From Clostridia bacterium (lineage in GTDB: Bacteria > Bacillota > DSM-521 > Neomoorellales > SLTJ01), in the NCBI GenBank assembly GCA_014360105.1, contig JACIYD010000076.1:1-7081 (forward strand): a DNA stretch of 7,081 nt, read 5' to 3'. Below the pieces are notes generated by a model that saw only the letters and a list, made by a program, of their open reading frames with translations, made no database searches and was not told the origin of the DNA. Shown one piece after another: positions 1 to 5,189 of the stretch (positions within the stretch are counted from its first letter, which is position 1; every line of letters starts with the position of its first letter). The position numbers and the translations under genes were made by a program.

Positions 1-243
1 ATCGAGGCCGAAGGGAAGGCGGTCAAGCTCTTTATCGGCAGCTCCTCTGTTCTCTGCGACGGCTGGACCGTCCAGCTTGAAGCCGCGCCCAGGGTGGTTG
101 GGGGCCGGACCTTTGTGCCCCTGCGGTTTGTCAGCGAGCACCTGGGGGCGGCGGTCAAATGGGACCCCCAAAAGGGCCAGGTGCGGGTGTATAAGCAGTC
201 CCTGCGGCCCCTGCGGCTCCGTTCAGGGAAAGTTCCCGGATAA
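1..243 (+). CDS. Stalk-domain (copper amine oxidase N-terminal-like) protein, C-terminal fragment
   Basis: The frame is open from base 1 to the TAA at 241-243 and gives the last 80 residues of a protein that starts outside the window. The core GGRTFVPLRFVSEHLGAAV followed by KWDPQ and VRVY is the hallmark of the copper amine oxidase N-terminal-like 'stalk' domain. In Clostridia this domain is usually a C-terminal or repeated module of secreted or cell-surface proteins, and it does not imply amine oxidase activity. The domain normally ends at the VRVY strand. Here about 17 more residues (KQSLRPLRLRSGKVPG) follow that do not look like the family, so the original end may have been altered by a rearrangement that also left the fragment at 221-337. 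The function of the whole protein cannot be told from this piece. Domain identity is seen in the sequence; surface location is inferred. Confidence 0.8.
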   Translation: MEAEGKAVKLFIGSSSVLCDGWTVQLEAAPRVVGGRTFVPLRFVSEHLGAAVKWDPQKGQVRVYKQSLRPLRLRSGKVPG

Positions 244-337
244 TTTCCTTGACCGGTGGACCGGCTGGGTGCCTATGGCGGGGTACCACGTGTGCAACTA
301 CTGGACCTGGTACAACCTGGAACCGGTAATAAAGTAG
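221..337 (+). pseudogene. Probable 3' remnant of an ABC solute-binding protein gene (peptide family)
   Basis: In the frame ending with TAG at 335-337 the reading is FPDNFLDRWTGWVP, then a GYH stretch, then NYWTWYNLEPV. This resembles the extreme C-terminus of family 5 (oligopeptide/dipeptide/nickel type) extracytoplasmic binding proteins, where a DRFTGW-V motif is followed by a short loop and an NYW/NFW-x-x-x-N-V-x-P ending. Only about 38 residues fit. Upstream in this frame the codons are just the shadow of the stalk-domain gene, so the rest of the gene is missing and there is no start. The position, immediately before two permeases of the same importer class, is where a binding-protein gene is normally found. 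The likely history is a deletion that joined the neighbouring gene to the end of a binding-protein gene. The resemblance is from memory of the family, not a search. Confidence 0.42.
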
Positions 338-377
338 TTCTGCGCAAGAAAACGTAAGCTAGGTAGGGGAATCGCTT

Positions 378-415
378 CCGGGGGAGGGCGGAGGAGTTTT
401 CCGGCCCTCCCCCGG
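378..415 (+). repeat. Perfect 12-bp inverted repeat / intercistronic RNA hairpin
   Basis: Bases 378-389 (CCGGGGGAGGGC) are exactly complementary to 404-415 (GCCCTCCCCCGG). Inside, 390-392 can pair with 400-402 with one bulged base, giving a stem of about 15 pairs. No T run follows: the next bases are CGGCG and then the ribosome binding site of the permease gene, so it is not a typical intrinsic terminator. Strong hairpins between a binding-protein gene and its permease genes often stabilise the upstream mRNA or lower downstream expression. That role is inferred here and fits the binding-protein remnant just upstream. Confidence 0.7.
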
Positions 416-439
416 CGGCGACTGGAGAGGAAAGCGAAA

Positions 440-1426
440 ATGCGGCATGTCTTGATGCGGGCTTTCTGGTACGCGGTAGTTTTTCTTCTGGTGGTGACTT
501 TCAACTTCTTCCTGGTGCGGCTGATGCCCGGCGACCCCCTGGTGCACCTTTTGGGGGAGGAAGGGTACCTCTACCTGTACGTGCACCAGCCCCAGGCCCT
601 AGCAGAGATAAAGGCCAAGTACGGGCTGGATAAGCCCGTTCCCGTCCAGTACCTGAGCTATGTCCGCAACTGCCTGCGCGGCGACTTCGGGTGGTCCTAC
701 CAGTACGGCCAGCCGGTGTTCAAGGTAATCCTCTTCCGCCTGAAGTGGACCCTGGTATTGCTCCTGCCCGCAATTGCCATCTCCGCCGTCTTGGGCGCCT
801 GGCTGGGGTCGCTGGCCGGCTGGAGAATGGGCCGAAGAGCGGAAGTTCTCTCTACCTCGATACTTCTGTTCTTGTATTCGCTGCCCACGTACTGCCTGGG
901 AATGATCCTTATTCTCCTGCTGGCTTACTACGCCGACTTGTTTCCCCTGGGAGGAATGGTGGGGGAGGGGAGTTCCGGCCTGGCCCGGGTGGGGGACGTG
1001 TTGTGGCACCTGGCCCTTCCCCTCACCGTGTTGGCTGTCCACAACACCGCCTACAACTACCTGATCATGCGGAACGCCGTGGCCCAGGTCAAAATTGAGG
1101 ATTTCGTTTTGACCGCGGCGGCCAAGGGGTTGAAGGAAAAACAGGTTCTATTCCGCCATGTGTTTCGGAACGCCCTCCCTCCGCTGATCACCGTGGTGGC
1201 CCTGGACTTCGGCTTTCTGGTGGCCGGGGTGCTGTTGGTGGAGGTGGTCTTCTCCTGGCAGGGGATGGGCAGCCTGATCTACGACGCGGTGGTTTCCAGG
1301 GATTATCCTCTCCTCCAAGGGTGTTTCCTGATCCTGGCCTGCTGTGTTTTGCTCGCCAACTTTGTGGCCGACCTTCTTTACGCCTTGGTCGATCCCCGCA
1401 TTAGGGAAGGTGAAAGCTTTGGCTAA
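440..1426 (+). CDS. ABC transporter permease, DppB/OppB family
   Basis: This 328-residue inner-membrane subunit belongs to peptide/nickel-type ABC importers and would form half of the transmembrane channel. A first membrane helix lies at about residues 9-27 and is followed by the family motif RLMPGDP. A long external segment follows (GLDKPVPVQYL, then the RGDFGWSYQYGQPV motif typical of the family), then about five more hydrophobic helices. The cytoplasmic EAA loop that docks on the ATPase is visible as AAAKGLKEKQVLFRHVFRNA. The C-terminus (ALVDPRIR) is the usual family ending, and the length is normal. The ATG at 440 is supported by GGAGAGG at 424-430. It overlaps the second permease by 8 bases. 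The substrate cannot be deduced; no symbol is given because dpp, opp, nik and app permeases look alike. No sign of damage is seen in this gene. Confidence 0.93.
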   Translation: MRHVLMRAFWYAVVFLLVVTFNFFLVRLMPGDPLVHLLGEEGYLYLYVHQPQALAEIKAKYGLDKPVPVQYLSYVRNCLRGDFGWSYQYGQPVFKVILFRLKWTLVLLLPAIAISAVLGAWLGSLAGWRMGRRAEVLSTSILLFLYSLPTYCLGMILILLLAYYADLFPLGGMVGEGSSGLARVGDVLWHLALPLTVLAVHNTAYNYLIMRNAVAQVKIEDFVLTAAAKGLKEKQVLFRHVFRNALPPLITVVALDFGFLVAGVLLVEVVFSWQGMGSLIYDAVVSRDYPLLQGCFLILACCVLLANFVADLLYALVDPRIREGESFG

Positions 1427-2282
1427 GAACAAGATGGCCCTGGCCGGCTTTCTGATCCTCCTGGTCTTCTTAATCATGGCCCTCCTGGCCCCGTATCTGT
1501 CACCCCACGATCCCTGGGAATTAGGCGTTCCCTACCTGCCGCCGGGGAAGGGTCACCCGCTGGGCACCAACGATATCGGCCAGGACCTCTTGAGCGAGCT
1601 TATCTACGGCGCCCGCGTGTCCCTGTTCATTGGGTTTTTTGCCGCTCTGCTGGCCACCGTAGTGGGCACTGCTCTCGGGCTTTTGGCCGGCTACCTGAGG
1701 GGCGCGGTGGAGGAACTTTTGATGCGCTTGGCCGACGTTTTTCTCCTGATCCCCACCCTGCCGCTGGTGATCGTGCTCATTGCCTATCTCAAACCCAGCC
1801 TGTGGAACCTCATTATCACCATCGCCCTTCTGGGGTGGGCGGGGACGGCCCGCGTGGTCCGCTCCCGGGTGCTGCAGATCCGGGAAATGCCGTTTGTTAC
1901 CAGTGCCCGCGCCCTGGGCGGCGGGAGCTTCTACATCATGTTTTGCCATATTCTGCCCAACACCGCAGAGGTGGTGCTGGCCAAGGCTTCCCTGGCGGTG
2001 GCCGGGGCCATGCTCACCGAGGCGGGAATAAGCTTTTTGGGCCTGGGCGACCCGACGCAGAAGAGCTGGGGCATGATGCTCCACTACGCCTTTACCCACG
2101 GGGGGATCGTCAACGGCTACTGGTGGTGGTATCTCCCGCCCGTCCTCTGCATTTCCCTGGCCGTGTTGGGGTTTGTACTCTTGGGTTACGCCGGTATTAA
2201 TCCTCGCGGATCAGGTCAAATCCTTCTCGGGGGAGGTGACTTTTTCGGATCTTGCGCGGAGAGAACCAGAGATCCCGGCTAA
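1419..2282 (+). CDS. ABC transporter permease, DppC/OppC family, with atypical C-terminus
   Basis: This is the second channel subunit of the importer, 287 residues from the chosen start. It has an N-terminal helix (about 7-24) ending in APYLSPHDP, the family motif GTNDIGQDLLSELIYGARVS, and several more helices. The EAA loop reads SARALGGGSFYIMFCHILPN, followed by LTEAGISFLGLGDP and SWGMML, all classic for DppC. I prefer the TTG at 1419 because GGAAGGTG (1405-1412) lies six bases upstream. GTG 1410 sits inside that site, and ATG 1344 would overlap the first permease by 83 bases. The end is odd. Relatives finish with LLGYALEE..NPRLR, but here GYA is followed directly by GINPRG and then some 24 residues rich in glycine with no family likeness (GQILLGGGDFFGS onward). 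This suggests a small in-frame loss and a replaced tail. No ATPase gene follows, so function would need ATPases encoded elsewhere. Confidence 0.9.
   Translation: MAKNKMALAGFLILLVFLIMALLAPYLSPHDPWELGVPYLPPGKGHPLGTNDIGQDLLSELIYGARVSLFIGFFAALLATVVGTALGLLAGYLRGAVEELLMRLADVFLLIPTLPLVIVLIAYLKPSLWNLIITIALLGWAGTARVVRSRVLQIREMPFVTSARALGGGSFYIMFCHILPNTAEVVLAKASLAVAGAMLTEAGISFLGLGDPTQKSWGMMLHYAFTHGGIVNGYWWWYLPPVLCISLAVLGFVLLGYAGINPRGSGQILLGGGDFFGSCAERTRDPG
2232..2239 (+). promoter_or_regulatory. Orphan Shine-Dalgarno sequence without a matching gene
   Basis: GGAGGTGA is a full match to the anti-16S core and lies within the last codons of the second permease. No ATG/GTG/TTG start lies at a normal distance: the nearest, a TTG at 2252, is 12 bases past the end of the site and opens only a ~30-codon frame without recognisable family features. 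In intact operons of this class the ATPase gene would begin here. I infer that this is the leftover translation signal of a lost downstream gene. Confidence 0.4.
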
Positions 2283-2679
2283 CAAAAGGAGGCATTGGGG
2301 GGCCATACATTCGTGCGATAAAGGCCGTTACCATTGAGAAGGAATAGGTCATTAATATGCACTTGACCAGGTGCTGACGCGTGATCTGGCCGTGGTATGT
2401 AGCAAATCATTTTACCAGTTGGCAGGAGAAAACGATATTTTGTCGAATTTACTCAAAACATGATAGATATTGCATGGCTGGTGGGTGGGGAGAGTATGGC
2501 GGAAAAACCCATCGTCCGCTCACCGGGCAAAGCCACCCCTTTGAGCGGTGGCCTCTGTCTGCCCAGCTTATTCAACAGTCCCACCGTGCCACGGAAAAAT
2601 GCGCTCGACTCGGAGAATGTTGCTTCCCGCCACCCGTATCGGTGGTGCCTGTTTTTCCTTTGGCCTCACCCCCCTCCTG
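2283..2679. other. Long intergenic region without a convincing gene
   Basis: About 400 bases separate the permease pair from the regulated operon. Open frames here are short, start without good ribosome binding sites and resemble no family I know; the longest one runs straight through the riboswitch and terminator. An AAAGGAGG stretch at 2284-2291 has no suitable start after it. Bases around 2401-2470 are clearly more AT-rich than the rest, with TTGTCG at 2440-2445 and TAGATA at 2464-2469 (18-base spacing) as a weak possible promoter. A nested inverted repeat lies at 2525-2564 (listed separately). No tRNA, insertion-sequence end or CRISPR repeat was seen. Confidence 0.6.
2525..2564 (+). repeat. 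Nested inverted repeat, possible structured RNA element
   Basis: GCCACC (2532-2537) is complementary to GGTGGC (2547-2552), and the flanking GGGCA (2525-2529) is complementary to TGCCC (2560-2564). Transcribed, this would be a two-tier stem with an internal loop. There is no T run behind it and it matches no riboswitch class I can recall. It may be a chance fold of GC-rich DNA or part of a leader RNA of the downstream operon. Confidence 0.3.
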
Positions 2680-2720
2680 CTAAACCCTCCATATTAAAAC
2701 CCATAATTATAGACGATATC
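2680..2720 (+). promoter_or_regulatory. AT-rich promoter-like patch just before the riboswitch
   Basis: A short AT-rich island sits in otherwise GC-rich DNA exactly where the promoter of the riboswitch leader is expected. Two readings are possible. TTATAG/TATAGA at 2707-2713 could be a SigA -10 placing the start at about 2720, although no good TTGACA lies 17 bases upstream. Alternatively, TAAA (2695-2698) and GACGATAT (2712-2719) resemble the flagellar sigma SigD/FliA consensus (TAAA-N15-GCCGATAT/A), but with a 13-base spacer and a start that would clip the first bases of the aptamer. Location is inferred and the sigma factor is undecided. Confidence 0.35.
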
Positions 2721-2815
2721 GCTACCGCCAAGGGCAAACTCGACCGAAAGGCGAGGACGCAAAGCCATGGGTCTAAGGCCAAAAAGGCTATGATCGCCAG
2801 GCTGCCGGAAAGCGT
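2721..2815 (+). ncRNA. Cyclic di-GMP-I (GEMM-I) riboswitch aptamer
   Basis: The conserved core is clear. GGGCAAAC (2732-2739) is followed by hairpin P2, CUCG..CC-GAAA-GG..CGAG (2739-2754), whose GAAA tetraloop is flanked by C and G. Then come GGACGCAAAGCC (2754-2765) and hairpin P3, in which UCUAAG (2772-2777) and UAUGA (2789-2793) form a near-exact 11-nucleotide tetraloop receptor closed by GGCC-AAAAA-GGC. The 3' side ends in GCCAGGCUGCCGG (2796-2808). A closing helix is possible between CGC/CCG (2720-2727) and CGG/GCG (2806-2814). The class is known to bind c-di-GMP and control motility, surface and c-di-GMP turnover genes. It lies in the leader of the HD-GYP operon, with a terminator 39 bases after it. 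Confidence 0.93.
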
Positions 2816-2853
2816 ATCCCTCACCTTCACAATTCTAAACTCCCTTTTCTTCT

Positions 2854-2883
2854 CCGGCAGCCACCTATGGCTGCCGGTTTTTT
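2854..2883 (+). terminator. Intrinsic terminator serving as the riboswitch expression platform
   Basis: CCGGCAGCCA (2854-2863) and TGGCTGCCGG (2868-2877) form a perfect 10-bp stem with a 4-base loop, followed by six T (2878-2883). This is a textbook rho-independent terminator, 29 bases before the HD-GYP start codon. Bases 2800-2808 in the aptamer's 3' end have the same sequence as the terminator's 3' arm (GGCTGCCGG) and can pair with its 5' arm over nine bases, giving an antiterminator. Aptamer folding would occupy 2800-2808 and free the terminator, so c-di-GMP is predicted to lower read-through (an OFF switch). The direction is inference. Confidence 0.92.
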
Positions 2884-2911
2884 CTTCCTTTGGGGAGAGG
2901 GGAGTACATAA

Positions 2912-3643
2912 ATGGAATGGCAGGCTACCTACCACTATCTTAAGTTGATCCGGGAACACAGTGCGGACCTTTTTCGCCACAGCCTGAACGTGGCCAACCT
3001 CGCCCTGCGGCTTGCGTTTGAGCTGGGCATGATGGACCAAGGGTGGGAGGTGCTCCTCACCGGAGCGCTGCTCCACGACCTCGGTAAGACAAAAATCAGC
3101 ACCGCGGTATTGACCCGGCCCGGGCCGCTCTCGCCTGCCGAATGGCAACAAATGAAAAAGCATCCCGCCTGGGGTGCGGAAATGCTCGCCAAAGAAAAGG
3201 CGGCAGAGCCGCTTTTACTTGATCTAGTACTCCTGCACCACGAGCGCTGGGACGGCCAAGGCTACTACGGCCGGCGCGGCCCGGACCTGCCTCTTTTGGC
3301 GCGCATTCTCATCCTGGCCGACGCTTTAGACGCCATGACCACCTACCGTCCCTATCAGCGGCCAAGACCCTGGGAGCGCGTCCCGGAGGAACTCAAAACC
3401 TGTGCCGGCAGCCAGTTCGACCCGGAACTGGTGAGGGTTTTTAGCGAAAGGCCCTCCTGGCAGCCGCAAGTGCTGGCCAGCCCTACCGGGAGGAAGCGGT
3501 TCCGCGAGGAAGAGGAAGCCTGGGCCGAGTGCCTGGAAAGACTCGCCCACCCGGCGGCCGCCTATCTGGCGGCGGTGCAGCGCCGGCGGCTTGAGGTGGG
3601 CACAAGAGCTTTCCTGCGCGATGGAAAAGGGGAAAAGCCGTGA
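2912..3643 (+). CDS. HD-GYP-type c-di-GMP phosphodiesterase domain protein (GYY variant)
   Basis: This 243-residue cytoplasmic protein consists of an HD-GYP domain (about 15-180) plus a charged C-terminal extension. The metal and catalytic residues of the family are all present: H23, HDLGK at 55-59, H84 in KKHPAWG, HHERWDGQGYY at 109-119, D137 in LADALDAMTTYRPY and the closing GSQFDPELV at 166-174. The signature proline of GYP is tyrosine here (Y119), but the preceding HHE..DG.G is intact, so hydrolysis of c-di-GMP is likely though not certain. There is no receiver, PAS or membrane segment, so it is a stand-alone enzyme. ATG 2912 has a strong site (GGGGAGAGGGGAG, 2892-2904). It is the first gene behind the c-di-GMP riboswitch, suggesting feedback by its own substrate. 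Its stop overlaps the next start as GTGA. The extension (about 180-243) is rich in Glu/Arg/Ala and unrecognised. Confidence 0.9.
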   Translation: MEWQATYHYLKLIREHSADLFRHSLNVANLALRLAFELGMMDQGWEVLLTGALLHDLGKTKISTAVLTRPGPLSPAEWQQMKKHPAWGAEMLAKEKAAEPLLLDLVLLHHERWDGQGYYGRRGPDLPLLARILILADALDAMTTYRPYQRPRPWERVPEELKTCAGSQFDPELVRVFSERPSWQPQVLASPTGRKRFREEEEAWAECLERLAHPAAAYLAAVQRRRLEVGTRAFLRDGKGEKP

Positions 3644-4887
3644 TCAGGTGCCAGTGGTGCCAGCAAGGCAAATGCCGCGACTGCCCGCACTTTGTCAGCG
3701 GCGGTCCCCTGCGGCGCGTGCTGCCGCGGCCGGTGCCAATAGACCTGTTGGCGTCCGACGGGCGCTCCTACCCGGCCGAAATCCTCGTGCTGAGCACCAT
3801 CGAGCTCGGCCTTCGCACCGACGCGCCCTTATCGCAGAACTACACCGTACACCTTTTCCCCGGCGTAGACCTCGAGGTCGCGCCGGTGCCTACCAGAGGT
3901 AAGGACAATTGTCACGTCTTCGACATCCTCGCCGTACGGCGCGGCCAGGACGCGGGAGGTCATCTCAACAAGGGGGAGTACGCCCTTCTCACCGGCAGCA
4001 CCGGGGCTCTGGTGCGCGAATTGGTCGACCAACTGCCGGAACACCTGCGCGCGGTGGCCAGGGGAAAACTCCTGGCGGAAGTAGAAAAAGCGGAGATCCT
4101 GAACGCCCTCCGGGTGGGCCAGGTGCTCAAGTACGAGGCGGGACGCTTCCGGCGGCTGGCCGGGCAGGAGGACCTTGACCTGCCCCTCGAGGTGGCGACA
4201 AGCGTCATGCGCCGGGCTTTGAGGGAGCACGCACACCAGCGGGAGGTGGTTGTTGGCCAGGACCGGGTCTTTGACGTGCACGGCATCCCCCTCGACTTCA
4301 AAAGCGGCGGCATACTTGCCCTCGACATCACCGAGGTAATCGAGAGGGAAAGGCAGCTTCACCGACGGGAAATGGAGGCCTACCGCGAGGCCATCCGGGC
4401 CGTAACGGGAGGCCGGTTATTGCTGACCTCCCCGACAGAAATGGAAACCCTGGCCGCCGAGGGCACCGTCCTGGCCGAAGGAACGGTCCAAGAAGCGAAG
4501 GATATCGCTTCCGCCCGACACGCTGTGGCTTCCGTCGCCTCAGCTCTAGTCGGCAGGCGCCTGTATGCGCTTCTGCTCTGCCTTTCAGAAGCGCTGACCA
4601 ACAGCCTTAAGCACGCGGGCCAGGGCGACTTCAAACTTAAGGCACAGGAGAAGCTTTTGCGCCTCTTCGTCAGCGACCGTGGGCCCGGTATTCGTCTGAC
4701 GAATCTCCCCAGAGCCGCCCTCATGCCCCACTATTCTACCAAGAATTCTCTCGGGAGCGGCTTCACCCTTATGCTCTACTATTGCGACCGCCTGTACCTT
4801 AAAACCGAGGCGAGCGGCACCACCATAGCGTTGGAGTTCGATACGGAAAAAAACCCCGCGGAGATCGGAGTGAAGCAGTCGTGCTAG
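3640..4887 (+). CDS. Multi-domain anti-sigma-type serine kinase (Cys cluster, PilZ-like, PAS-like, RsbW/SpoIIAB ATPase)
   Basis: This 415-residue soluble protein has four visible parts. Residues 4-17 hold C-x2-C-x4-C-x2-C-PH, probably a zinc or iron-sulfur site. Residues 25-100 resemble a PilZ domain, with RxxxR at 26-30 and a degenerate S-box (LSTIELGLRT, 51-60). Residues about 120-240 end like a PAS fold (FDVHGIPLDF..GGILALDITEV) followed by a short charged coiled-coil-like helix. Residues 280-401 are a GHKL ATPase of the RsbW/SpoIIAB type, with N box SEALTNSLKHAG (316-327), G1 SDRGPGI (345-351) and G2 STKNSLGSGFTL (366-377). There is no histidine phosphorylation box, so I expect Ser/Thr kinase or binding activity towards the STAS partners encoded next. 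The GTG start at 3640 overlaps the previous stop, and the end overlaps the STAS gene by 7 bases. The PilZ and PAS calls are tentative; the ATPase is firm. Confidence 0.85.
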   Translation: MIRCQWCQQGKCRDCPHFVSGGPLRRVLPRPVPIDLLASDGRSYPAEILVLSTIELGLRTDAPLSQNYTVHLFPGVDLEVAPVPTRGKDNCHVFDILAVRRGQDAGGHLNKGEYALLTGSTGALVRELVDQLPEHLRAVARGKLLAEVEKAEILNALRVGQVLKYEAGRFRRLAGQEDLDLPLEVATSVMRRALREHAHQREVVVGQDRVFDVHGIPLDFKSGGILALDITEVIERERQLHRREMEAYREAIRAVTGGRLLLTSPTEMETLAAEGTVLAEGTVQEAKDIASARHAVASVASALVGRRLYALLLCLSEALTNSLKHAGQGDFKLKAQEKLLRLFVSDRGPGIRLTNLPRAALMPHYSTKNSLGSGFTLMLYYCDRLYLKTEASGTTIALEFDTEKNPAEIGVKQSC

Positions 4888-5189
4888 AACTAACAATTCG
4901 GCGGGAACCCGGTGTCATTCACTTTAAGCTTATAGGCGAGCTTGATGCGGACACCGTCGGCTACCTCAGGGAAAAGGCGATACCTTCTCCAGGAACAAAA
5001 CTTTTCCTTGACTTGAGGGAGTTGCGTTTCGTGGACTCAAGCGGGCTGCGCGGCCTCCTGGATATTTACCGGGTTTGGGAAGGGCGAGTCACTTTAGGCC
5101 ACGTGCGGCCTGAAGTACAGGAGATACTGGAAGTGGTGGGCTTGGCGGAACTATTCCAACAAGGTGAAGAAGGGGAGAATAGCGGTTGA
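4881..5189 (+). CDS. STAS-domain anti-sigma factor antagonist (SpoIIAA/RsbV-like), first copy
   Basis: This 102-residue protein is a single STAS domain of usual length. It has an N-terminal strand pair ending in IGELDADTV, then LFLDLRELRFVDSSGLRGLL, in which DSSG (52-55) matches the phosphorylation site of SpoIIAA. By analogy Ser54 would be phosphorylated by the kinase encoded upstream and dephosphorylated by the PP2C protein encoded downstream. In the dephosphorylated form it would bind the kinase and release the kinase's target. The GTG start at 4881 lies 7 bases inside the kinase gene, with GGAG at 4867-4870 upstream. The stop overlaps the next start as TTGA. This order (kinase, antagonist, phosphatase) is typical of partner-switch operons. 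Nothing in the sequence names the regulated sigma factor, so the true target is unknown. Confidence 0.92.
   Translation: MLELTIRREPGVIHFKLIGELDADTVGYLREKAIPSPGTKLFLDLRELRFVDSSGLRGLLDIYRVWEGRVTLGHVRPEVQEILEVVGLAELFQQGEEGENSG

Noticed and set aside
77..337. 86-codon + frame as a complete gene
   Set aside because: Its first two thirds are the out-of-frame shadow of the stalk-domain gene; only the last ~38 codons look protein-like.
378..415. Hairpin as a rho-independent terminator
   Set aside because: No T run follows the stem.
1344..1418. ATG 1344 or GTG 1410 as the start of the second permease
   Set aside because: ATG 1344 forces an 83-base overlap and a non-family N-terminus; GTG 1410 lies inside the ribosome binding site that serves TTG 1419.
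2525..2564. A second riboswitch
   Set aside because: A GGGCAAAGCC stretch recalls the GEMM core, but the GAAA hairpin, GACGC block and receptor are missing; no other class fits.
2381..2683. 100-codon + frame
   Set aside because: Poor ribosome binding site, no recognisable motif and biased composition; treated as chance.
2460..2948. 162-codon + frame
   Set aside because: It runs through the riboswitch, terminator and HD-GYP start, has no family likeness and would conflict with clear RNA structures.
3829..4362. 177-codon minus-strand frame opposite the kinase gene
   Set aside because: Shadow of a well-supported + strand gene; no family motif on the minus strand.
3640..4887. Classical sensor histidine kinase
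   Set aside because: No histidine dimerisation box; the ATPase is the short RsbW/SpoIIAB type and the neighbours are STAS and PP2C proteins.
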